Source: Phaeodactylum tricornutum CCAP 1055/1 (lineage: Eukaryota; Bacillariophyta; Bacillariophyceae; Surirellales; Neidiaceae). Taken from it: DNA of 35,535 nt. The translations under genes and the position numbers were made by a program. The stretch lies in contig NC_011669.1 in NCBI RefSeq assembly GCF_000150955.2, positions 1,144,056-1,179,590 of the forward strand, in the 5' to 3' direction. Numbering within the stretch: position 1 is the stretch's first letter; each line of letters begins with the position of its first letter. Shown here piece after piece: positions 1 to 9,762 of this stretch. The notes under the pieces are model-generated. The model was given only the letters and a program-made list of their open reading frames with translations, ran no database searches and was not told the DNA's origin.

Positions 1-860
1 TGGAAACACTTAGCAAATGGAAAAAATTAACTTCCATTCACTGGATAAAGACGACGGTCACTGAACCCTACTCTCCGTGGCAAAATCGCTGCGAACACGA
101 ATTTGGTGCTGTGCGCATTCACACGCGCCTCGTTCTCGAAACCACCAAGTGTCCCAAACAATTATGGGACTACGCCCTTGCCTACGTCATTTTCGTACGT
201 AACCACACGGCACGAAAAGCGCTGGCCTGGATCACGCCTATTACTGCGATGACTGGCGACACCCATGATATTTCTGAAATCCTGGTTTTCGAATTTTTCG
301 AACCAGTTCAGTATTTTGACAATCCCGATGTCAAATTTCCACAAAATAAAGCCAAAGTCGGCCGTTGGTTAGGTACTGCCACCAATGTGGGCCAAGCCTT
401 GTGCTACCATATTTTGACAGACAAGGGTACTGTAATCACTCAATCTACTGTTACACCTCTCCAAAACCTCGATTCGTCTGCTCTGCAGACTGCCCTCGCT
501 ACTTTTGACGCCACCATAAGGGAGATTTATCAGCCTTCTGATTTCGCCCTCGGTAACAAAATCAAAGCGCCGGCTTTCCGCCGTGACGAAGCGATGAAAG
601 TCGCTCGGCGATCCGACGATCCCGGCGATGGCAACACCCGTAACAGACACGTGTTATACGATCTGAACGAAGGGGACGACCATATTCAACTGGATCCCGG
701 GCTCACGGTTGATGATTTCTTCCATAACGACTCACCGGATCAGGACCCCACCTCCTTAATTATTGGTACTGACGTTCTACTCACTTCGGGTGCGGTTCAG
801 CGCCAGGGCCGAGTTACCAAGCGCGATCGCGACGGTACTCCAGTCCCTAACGACGACCCT
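1..860 (+). mobile_element. Older Ty1/copia element, left part (integrase end and linker)
   Basis: This is the interior of a copia-type LTR retrotransposon that enters from outside the window. The frame is open from base 3 and encodes the end of the integrase core, with a PYSPWQNR segment followed by the glutamate region of the DDE site, and then an integrase C-terminal region and a long hydrophilic linker. The order integrase before reverse transcriptase, seen when the part beyond 7421 is considered, places it in Ty1/copia. The left LTR, gag and protease lie outside the window. The element is a fossil: it is split by the insertion at 861-7420 and carries about two further breaks. It is older than the element inserted in it. 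Confidence 0.9.
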
Positions 861-1328
861 TGACAATGGTCAAGTATCTCCTGGCTTCTGAAGACAGCAC
901 GAGGTGATCAAGACTCGTCTGGCTCCTAACGAAGAGATACGAACTAACGAATATGGTTTTCACACAATCGTTGTTAAGATTTATAAACTCTAAACTAAAG
1001 AGCTAATCTGTTCACTTTCCATTCGGCCCCACGATCTGCCAAGCGCCATCGTGGTCCGTTTCACTATTCTCCACGGTGTTATACACGGCACCGTGGGCAC
1101 ATTCATCATAGTTACCATGCTTCTTAGCATGGTAACGATCGAGTCCCGAAACAGTCACATCATGTTTCTGAATACTCAACTGAGATTGCGCCTGTCCAAA
1201 ACCATCCGTGTCGGGATTTGTGGCCAAACACACAAGATTAGTTTCGACAGGCTCGCCTTGGGTGCCACGACCCAAGTAGTGCGCGCCATCGCGCGAACCG
1301 GTATTCAAAACTGTCATTCCAGTTGACA
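861..1328 (-). repeat. 3' LTR of the young copia element
   Basis: This is a 468-bp direct repeat of 6953-7420. On the element's strand it starts TGTCAACTGG and ends CCATTGTCA. The last part of the gag-pol reading frame runs into it and stops at 1012. Three short perfect inverted repeats lie at 1029-1054, 1071-1096 and 1111-1136. A TATA-like stretch ATTTATAAA lies at 979-987. Confidence 0.95.
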
Positions 1329-4300
1329 CTCCCCACTGTGAGGTACTCGAGACAGAACAAGCGGGAGATTTCGTCTCACCTTTCCAAAACAACAAAGGCT
1401 GAATCAAAGGCCAAGCAACTGCATGACCGAGAGGTTTGGTCAACACATCGCTAGCGTTGTCTTTGCCCTCAATCCATAAAAAATGCATGATCCCAAAAGC
1501 AATCGCCTCACGGACGCGGTGGTACGCAAGGGCATTGTGTCGTTTAGAAAGAACGGAATGAGGAAGCGTAGAGCTGGTAACAATGCTCTGATTGTCGCCA
1601 AGGAGCCAAGCGGGACCGTCCAAAGGAATACCCATCATACGTAGCGTAAGACGCATGTCAATAATTTGTTCTGTAGCCAAACGAGCAGCAACAAACTCTG
1701 AACCGTACGTAGCCGTTTCAACTGTAGACTGCCGTTTGGAAAACCAAGACACAGGAGTCTGATTAACCAAATGCAAGACACCAGTTGTGGCACGGCCTGT
1801 AGTCAAATCATGGTACAAGTTAGCATCAACAAAGGTAGTAATGCGCATGGGCTTACCACGAGCAGGAGGAACGCCTGTCGGAGAGTCCTCGTCACTCGAT
1901 TTACCGTACACTGAGTACATCCAGTCGTGTTGAGGGACGTCTCCCCGAGCCTCATGGTTGGGAATTCCAGTACGAAAACGAATGGCAGCATCAGGGTATC
2001 GACGGAGGTATCCGATGATACGACGGAGACGATTCAAATGTCCTTCACGAGGGGCAGCACGAAAGCGTCCCATCGTCATGACGGCACACTGTATGTCAAA
2101 GCGCCCGAGAGTGATGGCCCACTGGAGGGCACCGATGAGGGACTGATACAATTTTATCGAACCGAAATCAAGGAGTTGCGAAGCGTCGACTTCCGGATGG
2201 TCACCGTTCTCGAGAGGAGACGAGTACAACTTGGGCTCCGTACCAAAGGAGGTCTTGTAGTTCGAAATAATACGTTTCACGTATGTTTTCGCACCAACTG
2301 CGAGAGTATTGTCCTTACTGTCGCGAGTAAAATCACCACCAAGAAAGTAAGTTGGAGGGCCTACACCCTTCAGAGTGTAATGATGGTCTGAAACAAGGGA
2401 ATCAAAAAAGGCCTTGGGGTTTCGTGAGACGCATGCAATATCGTCGACGTACACGCATACATACTCCCAATGGTCATCGCAGTCACGCATCCAGAGGTCG
2501 GGGTCCGCTTTGCAAGGAATAAAATTCATTGTACGGAGGGAGTCCGAGAGACGCTCATGGAAACGGGCTCCACTAGTACGTAGGCCATACAAGGCCTTGT
2601 CAATGAGCAAGGTATGCCCAGAAAGCTCCCCAAACTCAGGACCGGCAACAAAATACACCTGTTCCTTCGTGTATGCCTCTAAGTAGGCGACCGCAATGTC
2701 ACCAACCCACGTTTCCAGTCCATTTACCTCACCAGCAAGAAGAGCGAGACGAATGGACCGAAGGGATACAACACCGGAATAAACACTGTCCTTCGGAGGC
2801 GCCGTCATGTGTCCACCGGCGACGAGCCGGGCCTTGTATTTGAGTGACTGCTTCACATCAAACACGAAATGAACATTGATCCGCTGGTATCCAGGGCCAG
2901 GTTTGGTTGCACCCTGACCGAGGTCCTTGTACGTTTTATACTCACGGTGCTGAGCCAGTTCGAGCTCCATGGCATCGGCCCAACGAGTATTACCGGCGTT
3001 AGCGTCAAATTTCAGGGCTTCACGAGAATTACGAGGGACAAGGACGCCAAACTTGAAAATTGGGTCTCCCTTGCGTTGTTTCACTAACGAAACAGATCGA
3101 TTGAAGTCATCACGGTTGCGAAGCAGACGATTGAAGCGGCGCCACCCGGGCACGTTAAGAAGATCGTTGTCAGACGCGTACATCGCGAGTGTGACTGGAT
3201 CGTCCTTTGCCATTTCAATTAGAGGTTCGTACGACTGGGAACCATCTTCCCATTGAACCAAAACATTCCAAGAGGATCCCTTGTAGCCCGCATCGGTCGG
3301 TTGCAAAGGGCCTTGGTGTCCAATAATACTAGTAAACTTGAAATGATCTTCGATATTTCCGTTCGTAGCGGGCTCTGATTGTTGGGCTTCCATCAAATCG
3401 GAGAGTTCATTGTACGAAATGATCTCGTCAGCATCCTTTTCATCAATTTGCAACAAGAAGCGGATTGCCTGGTGGTTATCGGAGTCGGCATCAATAATTT
3501 TACGAGCAACAAGGGCTCGATGGCTCTGGCCGTCAGGGGCTTCACGAATCAAATATCTGCCGATCAATTCGTCAGGAGAGAATGCAGGGGATTTCTCAAA
3601 AGATGGATCAATCGTAGCGTCATGGCGTAGGTCACTCGTAGCCAAGACAATGGGCTTAGGATTCGAGGGCTCCCCACCATCGGGAGAGGAATCCGCAGCA
3701 CGATGGTTTTTCAAACCATTATCGACATTGGCTGGACGAACAACAGAACGAGCAATGGCCTGGTGAGTATTGTCTGTCAAAATCCAATAAGTCAGCGCAT
3801 CACCTTTATGTTCGGCGACACCAATCCAACGACCAGTTTTCTCGCGAGATTGCGATGGGAAAGACGCATGGTCAGGGTCGTAATAATAAACGGGCTCAAA
3901 CCAACGAAAAAGGAGCAAAGCAGAAATATCGGGACGCTGTCCATGGGCAACCTGAAGCGGGGTACGCCAATTCAAGCTTTCGACAGAGAGGCGATTGAGC
4001 AAGTAGGTCACATAAAATAAGCAGAGCAACCAATATTCAGGAGGAGTGTTTGTACGATCCATGATTGTGTTCACCATCTTTTTCACCTCTTGAATGCGGC
4101 GTTCCGCGTAATTTTGGTGCTGATGATGCGGCTCGCACTGCATGTCGTCGATCGCATACATGCGCAAGATCTGAAGTGCCTGCTTACCGATCTGAGCACG
4201 GGCATTGTCGCTGAGGAGGGCATCGGGAGCACCATGGGTACGGATAAAATCCTCGAAAGTATGGGCAAACTGAGACTCGCGCTTCATCGGGAAGACAGAG

Positions 4301-6720
4301 GTGATTTGCGAACTTTTTCCAACGAAAAGTTGGGCCATCGTAGCCCCACCATGGTTAAAAATGCCGTCATCGGCCGCAGGGGTATCCGAGAAAAAAGTAT
4401 CGGTTGCCACAATTTCGTTCAGACGAGAGACATTGGCAGCAGGGAAACGCGATTTGAAGTGTTTGCGCAAGGGCAAACGGGCATCGGCACGAGCAAATTG
4501 CGTGGTATTTTCAAACGTACGAGCGATACGAGCACTGGGAACCCATCCAAAATTGGGTTGCAAAGCATCGACATTCAAAGGGGATCGACTGACTGCCGCG
4601 GAATGCGCAAGGAGACCAAAGTTGTTGATGCGTTCGTCACGGAACGGAACATGGCCGACAGGAAGCTGCAAACTGAGGTCATCGTCGGCAGCGGCAGGAG
4701 AAGAGAGACTATTTGGATCCCACTCGTTGTCAGCGGTAAAAGGCACCCATTCGAAAGTGTCCAGGTCCTCCTCGGTAGGGGCCTGCATAGACAAGTAAGT
4801 GAGTCCGCCAGAAACCGAAAGCGGGATGACAAAACGACCATCGGACGTGACAATACGCTGTTTGCCACCAAAAGTACGAGGGACGTCGTCAACCGTGACT
4901 CCCCAGGAGCGCATTTGGTTGCACGAGTGGATGGTATTACCAGTACCAAGATGAGCATACTGGTGAAACACACCAATAATGGGACCATCCGTCGTGTGAA
5001 TGAGTCCGGCCACTGTTGACAAACGGAGGTTGGTCAATTCCGAATTTCCAATTCCAGAGACAGTTGCCTCTGACAGGGATTGCGAAATAACGGTTACGTC
5101 TGAGCCGCTAAGGCCACCGTTGGCACCACCATCGACCAAAGAGTCCTTATTCAACGAAACATCGTGAGTGGAAAGACGGTACTGCACAGAAGCACGGTTC
5201 ACTTCGCGGCGATAGGTGGTCCCATTGACCGAAAAAGAGTCAGACGTGGCTCCATTCGATGGGGCAGAGTGCTGGCGGGCAGCTGAATTCGAAATGAGCG
5301 AACGAAGCAGGTGACCAGGTCCAGCAGCAGGTGGGACGTGGGTCGAAGCAAGGCTTTGGTTGTCAACAGCCGTCGAGTCACTGACATACACCGTAGGAGG
5401 GGGCTGAGTGGCAGCGGCGTTCACCGATAAGGCAGGGGCAGGGGCTGGAGCAGGGCGAGGTCCTCGTTGATCCATAATGGTCCGCTTCTCTTCGGGAGAG
5501 AGAGCATTCCACTTCTCAGGAGGCACATAATTCTTGTGCTTCTTACCAATCGGTTTGTTAGTTTTCTTCTTGGAAGAAGACTGGAACTTCGCATTGTTTG
5601 CTGAGCGTCCACCACGGTTGTTACCGCGGTCTTCCAAATCGGTCTGATCAATATCAGTTGCATGTTCAAGCATCAAATCATAAACATACTCGAAATCGGA
5701 ATCATCAGCACTCTTACCCACATGGGTACGAGAGTAAAGTTGAACATTTCCGAGGAAAAGTTTCAATTGCGGATGGGAACGGACAGCTGACTTCAGTCGT
5801 ACGCTCTTCTGGTGATCCGGCAAAGGGAACTCGTTGATCCGTTCAAGATCGTAAATCAAATTGCGCCAGGTCGTCAAAAAAGCAACACAGGTCTTGCTCT
5901 TTGAAGTCGCAAATGAATACAAAGTAAGTTTCGTTTCAATGGATGTGGCCGTGATCTGCGCGTTAATACCTTTGCCGTACGAGGCAACAAGGTCGCGGTA
6001 GACCGACTGAGCATCCAGCTCATCCACATGCTTGTGGAGGATTCCACGCGCACGAGGGGTCAACAAAATATCGTTGAAAACGCCAAAGACAAAGTTCTGC
6101 ATTTCAACAAACGTATCCGTCTCGTCGACGGTCTCAGGCAAATAATCCGGGTCAAGTACCAACTGAACACCATGAATACGGAGCTTGATACGAATATTTG
6201 TATTCCAAGTGACCCAAAAACGGTCTTCACTGAACTTTGGATACGGGACGGAATGATTTTTGATCGTCTTCCGAAATTTCGCGGCAGCACTTTCAACAAA
6301 GGAACTTCGAGCATCCGATCCAACAGGAGTAGCTGGGGCAACAGTAGCAGAGGCGGGTTGCCAATACTCGAGAACATCAGAGGTAAGTTCAAGCCAGGTG
6401 TCGTTTGTCACATTGGTGCCTTTCGAAAGGAACCATTGTACAATCTTCAAAATCCGGTCCTGTTGCGCAGGCGGAAGGAATGTACGAACAATTGCAGCAG
6501 GGCCGTCTCCCACAGCAGGGGTCAAGACGCCGTAAGACACCGTTGCAAGACGATGTTCAGTGATTGAGGCCAATTCACTGGCCTGAGTAATGCCATACTC
6601 TTCAAAGAACCGACGGTACGACGAATCCAGCGTTGTCGCTCCCAAAAGGTTCACAAGGACATGCTCGAGAGGATCCATGGTCAAAGCAGGAATGATTCTC
6701 GAACGCAACTGTCGGGCCAT
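1012..6720 (-). CDS. Gag-pol polyprotein of the young copia element (1902 aa)
   Basis: One open frame encodes, in order: a gag region (about residues 150-380), a protease-like VDGGA motif near residue 527, an integrase core whose first aspartate lies near residue 770 with the SDNARAQ and E-containing helix after it, a chromodomain-like segment near residues 1150-1165 (VLVQWEDG followed by YEPL), a reverse transcriptase with YVDD near residue 1423, and an RNase H with GDNQS near residue 1706. The RT follows the integrase, which is the copia order. No clear zinc knuckle was seen in gag. The last 105 or so residues are encoded inside the 3' LTR. The first Met at 6720 is taken as the start; nothing upstream in the frame suggests a longer protein. 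Treated as a mobile-element protein, not a host gene. Confidence 0.93.
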   Translation of the reverse strand: MARQLRSRIIPALTMDPLEHVLVNLLGATTLDSSYRRFFEEYGITQASELASITEHRLATVSYGVLTPAVGDGPAAIVRTFLPPAQQDRILKIVQWFLSKGTNVTNDTWLELTSDVLEYWQPASATVAPATPVGSDARSSFVESAAAKFRKTIKNHSVPYPKFSEDRFWVTWNTNIRIKLRIHGVQLVLDPDYLPETVDETDTFVEMQNFVFGVFNDILLTPRARGILHKHVDELDAQSVYRDLVASYGKGINAQITATSIETKLTLYSFATSKSKTCVAFLTTWRNLIYDLERINEFPLPDHQKSVRLKSAVRSHPQLKLFLGNVQLYSRTHVGKSADDSDFEYVYDLMLEHATDIDQTDLEDRGNNRGGRSANNAKFQSSSKKKTNKPIGKKHKNYVPPEKWNALSPEEKRTIMDQRGPRPAPAPAPALSVNAAATQPPPTVYVSDSTAVDNQSLASTHVPPAAGPGHLLRSLISNSAARQHSAPSNGATSDSFSVNGTTYRREVNRASVQYRLSTHDVSLNKDSLVDGGANGGLSGSDVTVISQSLSEATVSGIGNSELTNLRLSTVAGLIHTTDGPIIGVFHQYAHLGTGNTIHSCNQMRSWGVTVDDVPRTFGGKQRIVTSDGRFVIPLSVSGGLTYLSMQAPTEEDLDTFEWVPFTADNEWDPNSLSSPAAADDDLSLQLPVGHVPFRDERINNFGLLAHSAAVSRSPLNVDALQPNFGWVPSARIARTFENTTQFARADARLPLRKHFKSRFPAANVSRLNEIVATDTFFSDTPAADDGIFNHGGATMAQLFVGKSSQITSVFPMKRESQFAHTFEDFIRTHGAPDALLSDNARAQIGKQALQILRMYAIDDMQCEPHHQHQNYAERRIQEVKKMVNTIMDRTNTPPEYWLLCLFYVTYLLNRLSVESLNWRTPLQVAHGQRPDISALLLFRWFEPVYYYDPDHASFPSQSREKTGRWIGVAEHKGDALTYWILTDNTHQAIARSVVRPANVDNGLKNHRAADSSPDGGEPSNPKPIVLATSDLRHDATIDPSFEKSPAFSPDELIGRYLIREAPDGQSHRALVARKIIDADSDNHQAIRFLLQIDEKDADEIISYNELSDLMEAQQSEPATNGNIEDHFKFTSIIGHQGPLQPTDAGYKGSSWNVLVQWEDGSQSYEPLIEMAKDDPVTLAMYASDNDLLNVPGWRRFNRLLRNRDDFNRSVSLVKQRKGDPIFKFGVLVPRNSREALKFDANAGNTRWADAMELELAQHREYKTYKDLGQGATKPGPGYQRINVHFVFDVKQSLKYKARLVAGGHMTAPPKDSVYSGVVSLRSIRLALLAGEVNGLETWVGDIAVAYLEAYTKEQVYFVAGPEFGELSGHTLLIDKALYGLRTSGARFHERLSDSLRTMNFIPCKADPDLWMRDCDDHWEYVCVYVDDIACVSRNPKAFFDSLVSDHHYTLKGVGPPTYFLGGDFTRDSKDNTLAVGAKTYVKRIISNYKTSFGTEPKLYSSPLENGDHPEVDASQLLDFGSIKLYQSLIGALQWAITLGRFDIQCAVMTMGRFRAAPREGHLNRLRRIIGYLRRYPDAAIRFRTGIPNHEARGDVPQHDWMYSVYGKSSDEDSPTGVPPARGKPMRITTFVDANLYHDLTTGRATTGVLHLVNQTPVSWFSKRQSTVETATYGSEFVAARLATEQIIDMRLTLRMMGIPLDGPAWLLGDNQSIVTSSTLPHSVLSKRHNALAYHRVREAIAFGIMHFLWIEGKDNASDVLTKPLGHAVAWPLIQPLLFWKGETKSPACSVSSTSQWGVSTGMTVLNTGSRDGAHYLGRGTQGEPVETNLVCLATNPDTDGFGQAQSQLSIQKHDVTVSGLDRYHAKKHGNYDECAHGAVYNTVENSETDHDGAWQIVGPNGK

Positions 6721-6727
6721 TCACACA

Positions 6728-6801
6728 ACAGTATCTCGTGTACCAAGGACAAACGAGACAAAACACAGTATCTCGTGCACCAAGGACAAGCGAGACAACA
6801 A
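6728..6801. repeat. Tandem 37-bp duplication in the element leader
   Basis: Two copies of a 37-bp unit beginning ACAGTATCTCG lie at 6728-6764 and 6765-6801 and differ at a few bases. They sit just upstream of the gag-pol start on the minus strand, between the 5' LTR and the frame. A role in packaging or translation is possible but not shown. Confidence 0.75.
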
Positions 6802-6952
6802 TTATCCGATCGACTCGTCAGCAGATCGAAACAACAACAACAACAAAGCCACTGGTCTTACCCAATGGGTTGCCTTATTGCCGTTCTGTCACAGAACCAG
6901 GCAATACCCAACAAACGGGAGCAAAGTGATTAGCAATTCAAGACTGTTAATC

Positions 6953-7420
6953 TGACAATGGTCAAGTATCTCCTGGCTTCTGAAGACAGCACGAGGTGAT
7001 CAAGACTCGTCTGGCTCCTAACGAAGAGATACGAACTAACGAATATGGTTTTCACACAATCGTTGTTAAGATTTATAAACTCTAAACTAAAGAGCTAATC
7101 TGTTCACTTTCCATTCGGCCCCACGATCTGCCAAGCGCCATCGTGGTCCGTTTCACTATTCTCCACGGTGTTATACACGGCACCGTGGGCACATTCATCA
7201 TAGTTACCATGCTTCTTAGCATGGTAACGATCGAGTCCCGAAACAGTCACATCATGTTTCTGAATACTCAACTGAGATTGCGCCTGTCCAAAACCATCCG
7301 TGTCGGGATTTGTGGCCAAACACACAAGATTAGTTTCGACAGGCTCGCCTTGGGTGCCACGACCCAAGTAGTGCGCGCCATCGCGCGAACCGGTATTCAA
7401 AACTGTCATTCCAGTTGACA
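6953..7420 (-). repeat. 5' LTR of the young copia element
   Basis: This is the second 468-bp LTR, reading identical to 861-1328. It should hold the element's promoter; a TATA-like ATTTATAAA at 7071-7079 (TTTATAAAT on the element strand) is a candidate. It carries the same three hairpins (7121-7146, 7163-7188, 7203-7228) and the same 105-codon open stretch (7104-7421) as the 3' LTR. Confidence 0.95.
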
Positions 7421-9762
7421 ACCCTGGAAATTTCGTCGTCGAATTCGACGATGGTACCGAGGAAGTCCACGGTGACCAAGCTCTCCTTGATGCTGTTTAT
7501 AAGCAGGTCGATGATGACGGAAATGAATGGTTCACTTTTGATGATATTGTCGATCATCAAAAACGCCCCCGCGGTGGTTGGGGACGTACGCGTGGATGGT
7601 TTCTACGCGTAAAATGGGCCAACGGTGAATTTACCTGGGAGCCCCTCACCTCTTTGAAGGAGAGCAATCCCTACCCGGTGGCCAAATATGCGGCCGACCA
7701 CGATCTCCTATCCGAACATGCCTTTTCTTATTGGGCTCCCACCGTGCTGAAAAAGGCCGACCGATGGATCCGTGCTGCCAAGACGGGAAAAAAGAAAATC
7801 GATACAAATACGAAATAGAAGTCCCTCGCAACGTACCCCACGCTTACAAATTGGACAAGCAGAACGGCAATCACCTCTGGCGCGATGCAATTCGCAAAGA
7901 AATGGATACACTTGAGAGCATGAAAACCTTCACTATCAAGGATAAGGGAGAACGAGCGCCCTCCGACTACAAAAGAATCCTCATGTGGATCATTTTCGAT
8001 GTAAAAATGGATTTCCGGCGTAAAGCCCGACTCGTCGCCGGCGGACACGTCACCGACCCACCAGACGAAGATACTTACTCTAGCGTCGCCTCCCGCGAGA
8101 GCGTACGCCTTGGCTTCCTCCTTGCAAGCCTCAATAACCTTGACCTTGTGTCAGTTGACATCGGAAATGCATACGTCAATGCCGATTGTCGCGAAAAAGT
8201 CTTCTCAATCGCCGGGCCCGAGTTCGGTGAACACGAAGCCAAAGTCGTATTAATCGCAAAAGCGTTATATGGCCTCAAGTCAAGCGGTGCCGCCTGGCAT
8301 TCTCATCTTGCACAAAACCTCAGATTCCTGGGTTTTGTATCGTCTAAAGCGGACCCTGATATGTGGTTTCGTAAGGCACAAAGGCTTGACAAAACTGAAT
8401 ATTATGAATATATTATCAGTTACGTTGACGATTTAACAATCGTTTCAGCCAATACTAACAGTAAAGCAATTTTAAAAGCGCTTGAAAATATCCCTTATAC
8501 ACTTAAGGGCGGTTCTGCACCCAAAACATTTCTGGGGGCAACCACCGGAGTGCATACATTTAACGATGGCACCAAAGCGTGGTACATGTCTGCAAAACAG
8601 TACTTAACAAACGCAATTCTCAACATCGAGCAGACGCTCGGTGAAAAACTGCCTAGCAGCAGTCGCATCGTGACCCCGCTTCCTCACGGATATCACCCTG
8701 AGTTAGATACATCGGGTTACCTCACCGATGACCGCCTAATTGGCATTCTACTATGGACGTCGGAACTCGGTCGGATCGACATCACTCAAGAAGTCGGTTT
8801 AATGTCTCGCTTCAATGCAAGACCACGGATCGGACATTATAATGCTGTCCTCCGCATGTTCGGTTACCTCAAACGTCACCTGAACTCCAAACTCGTCTGC
8901 GACCCGCACACGCGCGATTTTTCGCATATTAACTTTGTCAACCCTTCTTGGAAAGAACAATACCCCGACGCACAAGAAGAATTGCCCCCGGATATGCCCC
9001 CACCTTTAGGGCGCGCTGTGCAAGTTTCTGTCTTTGTCGACGCTGCCCACGCAGATTGCCACGTCACGCGACGTTCCACTACGGGCATACTCGCTTTTAT
9101 CAATGGCACACCAATTCGTTGGTACTCTAAGAGACAAGACACAGTCGAAGCCTCGACTTACGGATCTGAATTTGTTGCTATGCGCATCGCTTCCGAAATG
9201 ATCATTACATTGCGTTACAACCTACGTGTCCTTGGTATACCTATTGACGGTCCCGCAAATGTATTTTGTGACAACATGAGTGTTGTCACCAGTGCGACGA
9301 TTCCAGCATAATGCTATTTCTTATCACAAGGTTCGCGAAAGCATTACTAGCGGGGCAATGCGGATCGCACATGAACCTACCGGCTCAAATTTGGCCGACA
9401 CGTTGACGAAATGCCTACCTGGTCCACAACACAAATTCCTCGTTCGTCACATACTTTATTGACCCAAGGGCAATAAGACCTTCGCTTTTCAAATTTTTTG
9501 GAACCAATCTTTCGCCCGGATTTTGTACTCCCGGACTACAAGATTGAAGGGAGTGATAAATTATAGCCACACAATGCTACATTTTGATACTACGTTGTAG
9601 ATAGAATTGCTTAGCCTTAGCATTGTTTGTTGGAACATCTATCTAGGATTCACTAGCTCTAGATCTTGGCCTTGTTGCCATTTCCTTTTTCCTGGCTCTG
9701 TCGTAGGACAGACGCAGTGGCCAGACGACTGTCCTCGTCGGGTTCATTACCCGTGTGTGGCA
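7421..9762 (+). mobile_element. Older Ty1/copia element, right part (chromo-like linker, RT, RNase H, 3' LTR)
   Basis: This is the remainder of the copia element interrupted at 861-7420. It encodes a chromodomain-like segment near 7600-7650 (WFLRVKWANGEF then WEPL), a reverse transcriptase with the YVDD box near 8420, and an RNase H with CDNMS near 9270. A purine-rich tract GAAGGGAG (9546-9553) precedes a putative 3' LTR that starts TGATAAATT at 9554. Its end near 9762 (GTGTGTGGCA) is a guess, because the partner LTR is outside the window. The sequence differs clearly from the nested element, so these are two different copia families. The copy is broken. Confidence 0.9.
9554..9762 (+). repeat. 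Putative 3' LTR of the older copia element
   Basis: The start is supported by the preceding polypurine tract and a TG dinucleotide. The right end (CA at 9761-9762) is inferred only. The segment contains an inverted repeat, AGGACAG and CTGTCCT, in its right half. The matching 5' LTR is not in the window, so the length cannot be confirmed. Confidence 0.45.

Larger units (their letters stand above)
861..7420 (-). mobile_element. Young, whole-looking Ty1/copia LTR retrotransposon nested in the older one
   Basis: The element is 6560 bp long. Two 468-bp LTRs (861-1328 and 6953-7420) begin TG and end CA on either strand and read identical base for base as far as I compared them. The 5-bp duplication ACCCT lies at 856-860 and 7421-7425. 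Reading on the minus strand, the 5' LTR is 6953-7420, a leader of about 230 bp follows, then one gag-pol frame, then a purine-rich tract (GTGGGGAG, bases 1329-1336) directly before the 3' LTR. I saw no obvious tRNA-complementary primer site directly inside the 5' LTR. It appears whole, and the identical LTRs imply a very recent insertion. Assignment to the diatom CoDi group of copia elements is inference. Confidence 0.95.

Noticed and set aside
4090-5019. A 309-codon plus-strand frame, and several others between 1051 and 6955.
   Set aside because: They are antisense shadows of the gag-pol frame, with no domain pattern of their own.
9741-9753. GGGTTCATTACCC as a tRNA T arm.
   Set aside because: The loop does not fit the T-loop consensus and no other tRNA arms are present; it is probably an LTR palindrome.
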